In this document: positions 1 through 8,774 of the stretch, one piece after another
Layout of the letters: the number at the start of each line of letters is the position of its first letter
Position numbering within the stretch: the first letter of the stretch is position 1
Assembly (NCBI RefSeq): GCF_040869045.1
Contig: NC_090322.1
Coordinates: 79,631,675-79,695,674, forward strand
Length of the DNA stretch: 64,000 nucleotides
Source: Eurosta solidaginis
Taxonomy: Eukaryota; Arthropoda; Insecta; Diptera; Tephritidae
Direction of reading: 5' to 3'
The notes under the pieces: model-generated
What the model saw: only the letters and a program-made list of their open reading frames with translations
Told to the model about the DNA's origin: nothing
Databases searched by the model: none
Position numbers and translations under genes: made by a program

Positions 1-1226
1 ATAGCTTTTCAGCCACATTAATAGGTGAAACGAAAAGCCCAGTAAATCAAGCTTATGAATAAGCAACTCATGGTTGACGGTATCAAATGCTTTGCTGAAG
101 TCCGTGTAGATGACATCCGTTTGCTTGTTCGCTAAAAATCCTTTCATAACTATAGAGGTGAAAACAAGCAAATTTGTAGTGGTTGACCTTTGACGAATAA
201 AACCGTGTTGGCATGGAGATAAAAGACTAGAACACTGATATTGGAGTTGACTGGTAACAATCTGTTCAAAGACTTTAGGAATGACTGAAAGTTTAGCAAT
301 ACCCCTGTAGTTTTCAACTTTTGACCTACTACCTTTTTTATGCAGGGGTATAATAAAAGACTGTTTCCAAAGTGCCGGTAATGACGCAGATCCCAGAGAT
401 AGCTCAAATAATTTTAAAATAGGCTCATATATGTTTTCGGCGCAGTACCTAAGCACGCAACTAGGAACACCGTCCGGTCCCGGAGAAAAGGTGGGCTTCA
501 AAGATTGAAGACTCTGAAGAACAATATTACCATCAATAGCAGGATTGCTAATGTAATTCGAGCTATCTAAGCGATAGGGATATTGACCGGAATGAAAACC
601 ACTGGATGAATACATGGACTTAAAGAACACAAATACTAAATCCAGCATTTTATTTCCACTATTTGAAACATTGTTAATCTGTAAAAGAGATGAGTCTAAC
701 AAGCAATTGAGAAACTCATGTTGAGCAGTGGGAGTTAAAAAGTTTGAATCACTTATATTAACCCAACTAACTGTTGGCAAGTTAAATTCACCAACAACAA
801 CAAGTCGATCGTTATCTCCCAACTACGAATGCAAATCACAGATGGCCGAGCTATGACTAGCATAAACATCCATATCCGAACGAGGTGGTATATACGAACA
901 GCAAACAATTACGCTATAGCTACCGAATGAAAGCCTAACTGCTATAAATTCGATATGAGAGATATTGTCCAGCGAAATCAACTCAGATGATAGGTTAGAT
1001 TCAACAGCAATAAGGACACCTCCCGCTCTAGAGATGCGATCACGCCGATAAACAGCATATTTATTTGAAAAAACCTCAGAATTGTAATTATCAAGGTTTA
1101 GCCAGGCCTCCGTAAAAGCTACAACTTGTGCAGAAAAGTTGAAAGAATTAAGGAATAATGGAGCAAGTTTTGATCGTAAACCACGAACATTTTGGTAATT
1201 AATGAGAAGACGGGACAGATCAGCAA
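1..1226 (-). pseudogene. LINE-A ORF2: endonuclease plus N-terminal reverse transcriptase, broken
   Basis: Reading down the minus strand from the ORF1 stop, the frame starts with the endonuclease motif INYQNVRGLRSK. It continues through TEAWL, YRRDR and an FNLPTVSW segment equivalent to the GDFN block. A TAG at 823-825 breaks the endonuclease. Near position 630 the frame passes straight from the end of the endonuclease (MLDLVF) into a segment normally found before the RT palm (FFKSMYSS), so roughly one linker domain has been deleted in frame. RT motifs follow: SPGPDGVP, YRGIAKLSV, QHGF and TDFSKAFDTVNH. The YADD region would lie beyond the window. The protein would nick DNA and reverse transcribe LINE RNA; this copy cannot. 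Confidence 0.85.
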
Positions 1227-2153
1227 TTACCTTTGTGTTGTTATTACTGTGTTCGTCATACCGTTTTTTGGCTGTAATAAAACAGGTTCGGCCCTCGCCT
1301 TTCTCGTGAACAAGTGAACCACAGTATGCTTAGGCCAAAAAGAGAAATTAAGTACCTTATCGAAATATTCATCTGAAAGGGAAATTTTAAATGAGGAGAT
1401 GTCTCTCTCATATTTAAAGTTAAATTTATACACATTGATGTTACTAGTGGGTGCAACACCAAGTTTAGAGCAAACGTAATGAGCTATGTCATTTTCGATA
1501 AGCGAGGCGTGTAATCGGGACACAAATACAGCCCTACGAGGTGGCACGGCAGTCACCTGCAAAGGAGTACCGGATAGCGCACCAGAGAGCTGGGAAGGTG
1601 CGGCCGTTATAGAACAGTTGACAGAAAACGCATTGCTTGACCTAGCGTTGGTTATCGAACGCGTACTATTTTTTTCAGGTACACTTGTACCGCTAGCAAC
1701 TACCCCAGTATCGGTAACTGTTATTGTTGGAGCTAAAGATACCGGTGGAGGTGTAGGATGAATTGGGGAGTCCAGCGAAATCAACATTGGTGACGTAGAA
1801 CAAACAGCCGCAAAGGTACCACTATTAGTTCGTGCATCGTTTAATTTGCCAGAGATCGTCTCACTGGAAGTCTCGACACAACCTTGTGGAGATTCCTGAG
1901 CTGCATTGTTCATAACGTCTTTGGTAAGCCTGTTCGTATCAGTCAACGCGGTTGAAGGGACATTCGAAAGAGGACAGCTTTGCCCCTGACTCGAAGACAA
2001 GTTGGAGTCATTGTTGGGCATACGTTTCTTACGTTTAGGGGATTCAGATATCACTTTCAATTTTTTAAAGTGAGCCTCCATCGTTTTGAATCTTTCATTA
2101 AGGTCACGAAACCTAATAAAAATGTTGTTGAACTCTTTCTGAGTTTGCCTCAT
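1227..2153 (-). CDS. LINE-A ORF1 protein with RRM-like C-terminal domain
   Basis: An open frame of 308 codons. Residues 1-35 look coiled-coil-like (FNNIFIRFRDLNERF...). Residues 40-200 are Ser/Thr/Pro-rich low complexity. The last 100 residues (RRAVFVSRLHASLIENDIAHYV ... SSFKISLS ... WPKHTVVHLF) resemble the RRM-like RNA-binding domain of Jockey/CR1 ORF1 proteins. It should coat LINE RNA as a ribonucleoprotein. Its ATG overlaps the stop of the upstream zinc-finger frame by ATGA, so either the two were one ORF1 before a frameshift or they are translated by termination-reinitiation. Its stop abuts ORF2. The frame is intact, unlike ORF2. Confidence 0.75.
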   Translation of the reverse strand: MRQTQKEFNNIFIRFRDLNERFKTMEAHFKKLKVISESPKRKKRMPNNDSNLSSSQGQSCPLSNVPSTALTDTNRLTKDVMNNAAQESPQGCVETSSETISGKLNDARTNSGTFAAVCSTSPMLISLDSPIHPTPPPVSLAPTITVTDTGVVASGTSVPEKNSTRSITNARSSNAFSVNCSITAAPSQLSGALSGTPLQVTAVPPRRAVFVSRLHASLIENDIAHYVCSKLGVAPTSNINVYKFNFKYERDISSFKISLSDEYFDKVLNFSFWPKHTVVHLFTRKARAEPVLLQPKNGMTNTVITTQR

Positions 2154-2371
2154 AAAAGCTCGCAGTTCAGTCCAATTTTGCTGGATATTAGGTCAACCAC
2201 CCGACCACCTATGTGAGAGAAACCGGCACAGATAACATGAGCCATATTATCACAGAGCCAACAACAAACATAAGTATCACCACGGGAAATTTTCTTTTGA
2301 TTGGTGCACTTCTTGGCACAGCAATCCAACATAACTGCAAAGTTAAACAAACCCAAAAGAAAAATTGGCAA
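2150..2371 (-). CDS. LINE-A PHD-like zinc-finger leader ORF
   Basis: 73 codons with a Cys/His pattern CC...C(x14)CCWLC...H(x2)C, which reads as the first half of a PHD/treble-clef finger. This is a common N-terminal module of CR1-like and other insect LINE ORF1 proteins. The frame then runs into a stop that overlaps the ATG of the longer ORF1 at 2153. The order suggests one ancestral ORF1 (PHD finger, coiled coil, RRM) split by a one-base change. The first Met at 2371 is followed by hydrophobic residues, so the true start may be the internal Met before LDCCAKKC. Confidence 0.55.
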   Translation of the reverse strand: MPIFLLGLFNFAVMLDCCAKKCTNQKKISRGDTYVCCWLCDNMAHVICAGFSHIGGRVVDLISSKIGLNCELL

Positions 2372-2784
2372 AAGAAACTATAAGTATAGGATAAATTGAA
2401 CAGCTGTTCAAAAATTATGGGCGAGAGTTATTTTGGAGTACTGTTTGCAAATCGCAAGACAGCGTATATCTAGCAGCGAACACAACAAAAAGCAAAAAGG
2501 GCACACAATGACTTGCTAATAGCAGCTACCAACAAAAAGGTATGCAGTTATCACAAATTTTTGTGAAAATCTATGATATATGAACACACAGACTGAATAT
2601 TTAAATTGCACAAACAGCCACTATGTATATTGCACTGTGTAAAGATTTAATACGAAATTAAACTTATAAACTGTTTTCTATTATATTAATAAATATTTAT
2701 AAAAGATAAAACTTGTTTACAAAGTAAAAAGAATAACAATTCGAAGAGCGATCAAAAACACGTCCGCGCACGGCAAGGTTACCA
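2372..2784. other. Non-coding, probably LINE-A 5' untranslated leader
   Basis: No coding frame is recognised. The stretch lies immediately upstream of LINE-A ORF1 (minus strand), so part of it is probably the 5' UTR with its internal promoter. I cannot place the 5' end or a target duplication. Confidence 0.35.
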
Positions 2785-2885
2785 GATAATCATCATTATC
2801 TTCATCTTCAGCATAATTATCATTATCTTCATCTTCATAATAACTACATCATCTTCATCTTAATCATCATTATCTTCATTTAGAT
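2785..2885. repeat. Simple repeat rich in ATCATTATCTTC
   Basis: Imperfect tandem copies of an ATCATTATCTTCATCTTC-like unit, visibly repeated about six times with drift. Ordinary microsatellite decay. Confidence 0.85.
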
Positions 2886-3039
2886 TTTTATTATATAATT
2901 ATAACTTTTTTTAAACAATTAATGTAATGAATTATTTACTGTTGTATCCATTAAAAACCGCAGAAAAACATTTATAACATGCTAGCTAATTTATTTTAGT
3001 TGTTTTTCTAAAAAATCATTTATAAAAAACTAGCAAAAC

Positions 3040-3120
3040 TATTTCTCTTCTTCCTGCTCTTCCTCTTCTCCTTTTCCTCCTCCTCTTTCTCTACCTCTAC
3101 CCCACCCCTACCTCTCCATC
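3040..3120. repeat. Polypyrimidine tract
   Basis: About 80 bases almost wholly C and T on the plus strand (TCTTCTTCCTGCTCTTCC...). No gene is attached to it. Confidence 0.8.
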
Positions 3121-3273
3121 TTTCAGGTTAACCACCTTCATCCGAACAAAGTCTAACATTTGGTTTTGGATAAAATTACAACGAAAAGTGGCATTCATTT
3201 TTATATAAAACTTTTTGTAAGTTAACATTCATAAGTTTACAATCAAGGTTCCATGGGGATTACATATCGCATA

Positions 3274-3845
3274 CTTTCAAGTCTTTTATAAATGAATGAA
3301 ATAAATTATAAATGATATTTATAAAATTATATTATTATTATATATATAAAGTTTAATTTGCTTGACGGGTTTGATTAAGTTGTTGTTGTATATAATCGCA
3401 GTTGGGATTTCTAACAGAATTTCCCCACCGTAATTTCACCGTTAATTGTTATTTCGTTTACTACCTCTGAAGTTGTTTCCGGAGTAAATTCCAAGTCAGT
3501 TTCATCAGCAAGGTTGTGCAGAACACAGCACTCCCTCCCAAAGTGACAAAGTTTCCTCATACCTTTTAGTTTACAATGATATAACTGTCTAAAACGTTGC
3601 TTCAGGATTCCGAAGCTGTGTTCTTTTATAAATGAATGAAATAAATTATAAACGAAATTATTAAAATTATAAATGATATATAAAGTTTAATTTGCTTGAC
3701 GGGTTTGATTAAGTTGTTGTTGTATATAATCGCAGATGGGATTTCTAACAGAATTTCCCCACCATAATTTCACCGTTAATTGTTATTTCGTTTACTACCT
3801 CTGAAGTTGTTTCCGGAGTAAATTCCAAGTCAGTTTCATCAGCAA
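3274..3845. repeat. Direct repeat of a Harbinger 3' region (two copies)
   Basis: About 220-240 bp occurs twice in the same orientation, at roughly 3274-3512 and 3622-3845. Both copies begin with TCTTTTATAAATGAATGAAA, pass through GCTTGACGGGTTTGATTAAG, and end at GTTTCATCAGCAA. Differences are few, mainly a short AT indel. The duplicated segment covers the last third of the transposase fragment at 3411-3626 plus its downstream flank. Confidence 0.85.
3411..3626 (-). pseudogene. PIF/Harbinger (HARBI1-type) transposase C-terminal fragment
   Basis: On the minus strand the frame reads EHSFGILKQRFRQL ... CHFGRECCVLHNLADE and stops at 3411-3413. The E-x-x-FG-x-LK-x-RFR block followed by a CCVLHN(I/L) helix is the signature of the C-terminal catalytic glutamate region of DDE_Tnp_4 (PIF/Harbinger) nucleases. 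Only this piece (about 70 codons) survives; the two Asp-containing blocks are absent here. A second copy of its last 35 or so codons lies in the direct repeat at 3727-3845. No TIR was found next to it, so I cannot tell whether it belonged to the element whose ends lie at 6754 and 23670. Confidence 0.75.
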
Positions 3846-4103
3846 TACATATGTAAGCTTAGCATCGTTGTTGTGTTCTATGTTAACAGTTTGGTTACAA
3901 CAAATTTAGTTTTTATGCCATCTATTTAGGTAGACAAATCTCTGAATTTTACTTCAAGGCAGTCATTATGGCTTCCAGCCCCAGTTTTTGAGAGGCTAGA
4001 ACGAAGTCAAATGCCTTCGAAATTTTAACAGGCGCATTTACACACTCCGCACACATGTAGCGTATATGATAATTTGGTTTTATTAGTTTGACGTCATATA
4101 CAG
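3846..4103. other. Unassigned spacer before LINE-B
   Basis: No recognised coding content. A 62-codon minus-strand frame (4137-3949) has two Cys pairs but nothing I can assign. The left boundary of LINE-B lies somewhere here. Confidence 0.3.
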
Positions 4104-5121
4104 TTGCGAAATAAATTAATCCGTGATCGTGATTCACACAGTAGGTACACGGGAGGTGTGTTATTTTATATACATAAACAAGTAGAATTCAACGTTGTAT
4201 GCAATAAGTCCTTCGACATGAACATGTGGTGTATTATTATAAAAATTAAAAAATGCGCTCTAAAGTCACGGAGCACCTTGAAGATTCGGATAATAATCTA
4301 ATTATTGGCGACTTTAATATAAACATGGATATAGCATCCACGTACTCTAACCAGCTTACAAGTGTGTTTGCACAAATGGCCATGATACAAAGAATTGATC
4401 TTAACACGAGAGTAACAGAGCACTCACCTACAAAAATTGACATACTATTTGCCAATAATGACCAGATTAAAATTGAATGTACCAGCGAATATAAAATATC
4501 TGATCATGAGACGATCTGCTTTCATATACCTACTACAAAATATTGCAGAATGAGAAAATGGCAGATCAAGTGATTATTTATAAAGGAAATATGAAATCCA
4601 TGCGGAAATGTTTGAAAGATACCTGTGGAACTTGCAGACAATAAAGAGTATATTAAATAAATAGTATTTAACGGTGAATGACTAGAAAATAGCAACGATA
4701 TAGCTAATGTCTTGAATTGTTATTTTGTTCAGAGCATAATCCAAATCAATGATAGTATTGAAACAATTGAACCTGTTGATGAAAGTGAAACAACCAACTC
4801 GATAGCAACATTTGAGCTCACCAGTATCGAGTTAGAAGATATAATGGACATCACAAATATGGCGGTAAAAATCTATTGTCAGAGGGTGTTATCAAGGACT
4901 CTGTGGTGTACATTGCACACTTATATAAGGACATTATAAACGAATAGTTTGATAGTGGCATTGTTGCCAGCTGCTGGAAGATATCCACAATAATACCAGT
5001 GGCAAAAGTAAAAAATACAGTGAAACCTGGCGAGCTGCGTCCGATTAATACCCTACGTATTGATGAAAAAATTATGGAAACAGTGGTGAAAAAGCAACTA
5101 GTAACATACCTAGACGACCAT
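4104..5121 (+). pseudogene. LINE-B: endonuclease and start of reverse transcriptase
   Basis: Plus-strand remains of a Jockey/CR1-like ORF2. SRYTGGVLFYIHK (about 4130-4170) matches the mid-endonuclease core. NNLIIGDFNIN (4290-4320) is the GDFN catalytic block, SPTKIDILFAN (4430-4460) the DxxF block, and ISDHETICF (4498-4525) the SDH catalytic end. After several stops and frameshifts (4570-4710), the RT N-terminal region resumes: NCYFVQSI, then ISTIIPVAKVKN, then LRPINTLRIDEKIMETVVKKQL up to about 5121. The reading is cut at DDHN by the 970 bp element at 5125 and resumes at 6098 with IIPEQSSFRKGHSCE. Several frameshifts make this copy inactive. Confidence 0.85.
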
Positions 5122-5124
5122 AAT

Positions 5125-6094
5125 CACCCCTATTACGATTGTCAATAGTGAGGAAATTAGTGTCGGCGCTCATGAATTGGTATCGGCGTTATCAATGTCG
5201 ATAACTATTGAGGGGTGTTGATGCTTTTTTGGTATTGGTTAAAACAATGTTGAAGTTGTGTTGACGTGACGCGACACAAAATTTGTCAACACAGTTTTTG
5301 GTGGCGACAAGCACGGTAATTCAGAATTCAGCTATTAAAAATTCAAAAAATAAGCTTTTTTATCCTTTTTATGCTCTTTATTTATAAATTTTTTATTAAA
5401 TTTCAGAAAATAGTCAAAATAACCAGCAACAGTCACCTAAATAAAATTGTGGTAATGTTCTAGGGCAACGGTCGACTGCTAAAACACGGCCAAAAAACTC
5501 AGGAGATGTATCAAAAGACACGTATTGACCTCCGAAGGCGGAAAATAAAAATTTTACTTGCGTTAGGAAATATTTGCAAAAAAACAGTTGCAAAAGCTTT
5601 CAAGTGGTTCATTAAAAGGTGTTTTGTAATATTCAAGGATTTTTTATTTGAGCCTTCGGATTATTAATACCGAGGTTAATACGGGTATTTTGATACCCCT
5701 CCCGAATTCGATTCAGTTTTCCATTAGTGCACCACGCTTTGGGAGGTAGAGGAGTTGCTAATGGTGTCCTAAAGAGAAATGCAATCATCTACAATATATT
5801 CACTAAAGTTCGTAAACAAATTCCTTGTCTGTATTTTGCCCGGAATTCTTAATTGTGCACTAATAGATTTCAGCAATTATTTAGATCCACATATTGTTCA
5901 CTAAACAAAAAATAAACTCAATACAAATTGTAAATAAACAACTATCAAAAATATAGGGATCGTAGTTTTGTCGATATCACGTCAACATCAATACATTGCC
6001 TTAGTAAATACCAATTATGCATTGACGTGACATTGATGTTGATACGACGTGATGTCGATGTCGATACAAAGTGATGGTTGACGTAATAGGGGTG
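5125..6094. mobile_element. 970 bp non-autonomous DNA transposon inside LINE-B
   Basis: The ends are CACCCCTATTACG and its exact reverse complement CGTAATAGGGGTG (13 bp perfect TIRs, imperfect further in). The element is flanked on both sides by AAT (5122-5124 and 6095-6097). Removing it and one AAT restores the LINE-B reading across the join. A 3 bp duplication fits PIF/Harbinger. The first ten or so bases resemble the TIR of the composite element at 6754 (TGCCCCTATTACCG). Subterminal ACGTGA or TCACGT motifs recur at 5261, 5976 and 6020-6050. There is no long frame, so it is non-autonomous. An internal AAAGACACGTATTGACCTCC stretch resembles the repeat family at 22430-22770. Confidence 0.85.
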
Positions 6095-6097
6095 AAT

Positions 6098-6750
6098 ATA
6101 ATCATACCAGAGCAATCAAGCTTCAGGAAAGGCCACTCCTGCGAAACAGCATTGAACATGGTAATTGCAGAGTGGAAAGAGGCTGATGCTAATAAAAAGG
6201 TAGTAGTAATTTGCTTCTTAGACTTAAAGAGGGCGTTTGAAACAATCGATCGAAATGAATTGCTGAAGTTATGGATAAAATAGGTATCAAGGGAAAAGCT
6301 TAGGAATGGTTTCTTAGTTACCTGAGTAACAGAAAGCAGAGGACGGTAATTGGAGACGCAGTTTCATCGGTTGTTGATGTTAACATTGGGCTGCCACAAG
6401 GCCAAGTACTGAGCCTCCGATATTGTTTATAATTTATATCAATGATATAAAAACTTGTTTGAGAAATTGTAAAATAAGTCTTTTTGCGGATGATGCATTA
6501 GTTAGCATTAGTGACAAAATTGTAGATTGCGCTGTCTTGAAAACACAAGAAGACTTAAATAATTTATATAAGTGGCTGTGCAGCAGAAAGCTAAAACTTA
6601 ATATTGATAAAACTAAGTATATGATATTTCACAAGAACCACAACGTTATAAAACATAATAACTGAATCCGATCTAGTCTGAAAATAAAAACCAATGCAAT
6701 TGAAAGAGTAGATCAAATGAAGTACTTAGGTGTAATAATTAATGAGAAAC
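6098..6750 (+). pseudogene. LINE-B: reverse transcriptase palm region
   Basis: Continuation of the LINE-B ORF2. It reads IIPEQSSFRKGHSCETALN, then VVVICFLDLKRAFETIDR (RT motif with the first Asp), a broken stretch with a stop near 6281 and frameshifts near 6300-6420, GLPQGQVLS, then FIIYINDIKTC and ISLFADDALVSI (6475-6515), the catalytic FADD box. The segment ends at YLGVIINEKL at 6750, interrupted by the composite Harbinger-like insertion. The next residues of the same protein (TFH...) are found at 23671, and again in the duplicated copy at 29313. Confidence 0.88.
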
Positions 6751-6930
6751 TAATGCCCCTATTACCGTTTACAACTCAACTCTGGTTGGGTTGAAATTTC
6801 GCAATTTGGTATTACAGATTACAACTCAACCTGAAAGAAAAAATGTCGGTTGAGTTGTCTAGTCTAACAACTTTTAGTGGCATTACCGTGTACAACCTTG
6901 TGTTAGTGTAGTTGTCAAAGATGTCAAAAT

Positions 6931-7338
6931 CTTACAACTGATTACTAGCACCCTACATGACGGAGGTAACCAGTTCACTCACACATTCAAAGCTTTTTTC
7001 GCTCTCCACTAACACATCGACGTTTCATGCTGTCATCGAAATGACAGTTCATTAATTATTCCGGAAAACATTGAAACGCAAAAAAAATATATTTGTTTAC
7101 AACGAAAAATATCTTGTGCTTTTAGTTGTGACATCTTACAACTGATTACTAGCACCCTACATGACGGAGGTAACCAGTTCACTCACACATTCAAAGCTTT
7201 TTTCGCTCTCCACTAACACATCGACGTTTCATGCTGTCATCGAAATGACAGTTCATTAATTATTCCGGAAAACATTGAAACGCAAAAAAAATATATTTGT
7301 TTACAACGAAAAATATCTTGTGCTTTTAGTTGTGACAT
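6931..7338. repeat. Tandem duplication, 2 x 204 bp
   Basis: CTTACAACTGATTACTAGCA begins at 6931 and again at 7135. The two units look identical through GCTTTTAGTTGTGACAT. It lies just inside the left TIR of the composite element and doubles a subterminal block that may bind transposase. Confidence 0.92.
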
Positions 7339-7339
7339 G

Positions 7340-7497
7340 CGGCGGAAATTAAAAATTTTGTTGCAGAGAACACCTTTTTGCGTTGGCGGCCTTCGCCCAA
7401 AATAACATTAAGTTAATTTTAGATGTGACATGTGACGGAAATTAAAAATTTTGCTGCAGAGACCATCTTTTTGCGTTGGCGCCCTTCGCCCAAAATA
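7340..7497. repeat. Two partial copies of repeat family M
   Basis: Two adjacent degenerate copies of about 95 bp, each reading CGGAAATTAAAAATTTTG, then CTTTTTGCGTTGGCG, then CCCTTCGCCCAAAATAA (7340-7410 and 7437-7497). The GCGTTGGCGGCCTTCG core recurs at about 8070 and, on the other strand, at about 22600 and 28240. Confidence 0.75.
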
Positions 7498-7505
7498 ATA
7501 TTAAG

Positions 7506-7648
7506 GGTAACGTTTTACAAGACGGTACACCACCTAATTTAAAAATATCAAATAATAATAAAAACGGAGATCGAGGCGCGCCTTTTGATTCCACGTTTGA
7601 TAATTTTTGATAAAAATTAGGTGGTGCACCGTCTTTTAATTCGTTACC
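7506..7648. mobile_element. 143 bp MITE with 8 bp target duplication
   Basis: The TIR starts GGTAACGTTTTACAAGACGG on the left; the right end read inward is GGTAACGAATTAAAAGACGG, followed on both sides by T(A/G)CACCACCTAATTT. ATATTAAG flanks the element on both sides (7498-7505 and 7649-7656), an exact 8 bp target duplication. An 8 bp duplication fits hAT-like or other 8 bp superfamilies; the TIR is not a classic CAG-type hAT end. No ORF. A longer relative with the same left end sits at 22367-22816. Confidence 0.88.
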
Positions 7649-7656
7649 ATATTAAG

Positions 7657-7830
7657 TTGTATAGAATCGACGGGATGGCCTACAAGGTTTCATGTCAACT
7701 AAATCGCTCCCGATATGGTCGGGCTAGTACCTTAATGGTTCCCGGAACGTACCCGATCTGCATCCGGCAAAGGACCAACAAAGTCGATAACGGGGAGTGT
7801 CCTTATCGCTACAACAACAACAACATTATT
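7657..7830 (+). repeat. LINE 3'-tail-like repeat ending in CTACAACAACAACAAC
   Basis: The block CGCTCCCGATATGGTCGGGCTAGTACC ... GGAACGTAC, ending in a (CAA)n tail, recurs as CCCGAGATGGTGGGGCTAGT at 9219-9262. A similar ACAACAACAA tail ends LINE-D at 58935. It looks like a LINE 3' UTR or a SINE that borrows one. I see no A/B boxes. Confidence 0.5.
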
Positions 7831-7905
7831 TACCTTCTGATTTTCATTCATACGTATGTGCATTTTTAAATAATAAAAAAAATGTTATATTATTCTAATA
7901 GATAG

Positions 7906-8290
7906 CATCTCCGCCGGGTTGCGATTCAGCTCAGAATATGCCAAAATTAGAGGAAATCTAGGTCTCACGGTATTCACGTCTAGATCAAGAATCCGAAAAC
8001 GAAAAAAGACCCCGGGTCCCTCCGAAACCAGAGGTGGGATCCATAGTATTTTTGCGCAGAACACCTTTCTGCGTTGGCGGCCTTCGGCCGCGCTTATAAA
8101 AAATAACCCTGGACTACGCCATGCCGGGTGTGTGGTATAGCCGTGGCTACCGCCACGGAAATGCACAATTTTTTTTGTGGGTATAAACACAACAACAACC
8201 ACATTAAAATCGCCAACTTCAACTGCAAATATCTCCGGACAGAGATAAAATTTTTGTTTTCCGCGTCTTTGTAATACGCGTCTTTTGATA
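7906..8290. repeat. Copy of repeat family M (non-coding)
   Basis: Contains GCGCAGAACACCTTTCTGCG, GTTGGCGGCCTTCGGCCGCG, CTTATAAAAAATAACCCTGG and an ACAACAACCACATTAAAATC end. The reverse complement at 22500-22760 has the same blocks in the same order (GCATCTTTCTGCGTTGGCGG, ACAACAACCACATGAAATTA), and its flank carries the same CGTCTTTTGATACC motif seen here at 8281. It is a multi-copy non-autonomous element, probably related to the GTAACG-ended family. Confidence 0.6.
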
Positions 8291-8353
8291 CCTCACTCGA
8301 AAATCTTGGCCCAACTTTAGGGTGGGTACCGTAAACTGCACTACTACCGAAAT

Positions 8354-8774
8354 CTACAACTAAATGCAGATTCACGTGTCATTTGCCAAGGATACAAGGT
8401 ACTTTACAAGCAACATGCTTTGGAATACGGTACCAAACTGGTTGGATGTATTTCCCTAAAAAAGGGTGGAACTACGCATCTTGGTTTGCCAGTATTTGCT
8501 TCGGTAATTTATATTGATTTGTAGTGATTAAAAATTGCATTTGTAGATAATGTAAAGTGAATTAAAATTGAATAGGTAGCCGGAGCAAAAAAGGCAACTG
8601 ATCGGGAGCTGCTGCTGCTATCCCAGAAGCATTAGAAGCAGAAATGGCTTTGATTTTTTGCATCACCAAAGGTGTGCCATAACATGATATGGTTCGCGTT
8701 AAGCACGCTCTCTTAAGGCAAAAAAATCGCGTCTAGTCAGGCCCGATTGTCCAGGAATCATCGCACCAGAAAGG
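8354..8774 (+). pseudogene. Succinyl-CoA ligase alpha subunit pseudogene (intron-containing)
   Basis: Exon A (8354-8503) reads [11 protein letters not shown], then [11 protein letters not shown], then [15 protein letters not shown]. It stops at a GT donor. A 72 bp intron (8504-8575, GT...AG) follows. Exon B (8576-8774) reads AGAKKATD, then PEALEAEMALI, ITKGVP, HDMVRVKHALL and CPGIIAPE, ending at a second donor (GGTAAGT). This order is that of the mitochondrial TCA-cycle enzyme subunit, including the CoA-binding domain and part of the CoA-ligase domain. Broken features: about four residues of the phosphate/CoA loop (FTGKQGTFHS in the family) are deleted; several residues after KKATD are missing with a frame change; a stop replaces Gln after GVP; an A-run frameshift precedes SRLV. 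Retention of introns shows it was copied from genomic DNA, not from mRNA. Confidence 0.87.

Larger units (their letters stand above)
1..2371 (-). mobile_element. LINE-A, non-LTR retrotransposon, 5' part
   Basis: Two ORF1-type frames (2371-2150 and 2153-1227) are followed directly by an endonuclease-reverse transcriptase ORF that runs off the left window edge. The order zinc-finger ORF1, RRM-like ORF1, AP-type endonuclease, RT is that of Jockey/CR1-like LINEs. The copy is defective: its endonuclease contains a stop codon and the endonuclease-RT linker is deleted. The 3' half lies outside the window, so family assignment within the Jockey/CR1 group stays open. Confidence 0.85.

Noticed and set aside
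3949..4137. 62-codon minus frame with two Cys
   Set aside because: Too short, one possible half-finger only, and not supported by a neighbour on that strand.
4104..4573. Host nuclease gene (GDFN and SDH motifs)
   Set aside because: The motifs are in the order of a LINE endonuclease and are followed by RT in the same orientation.
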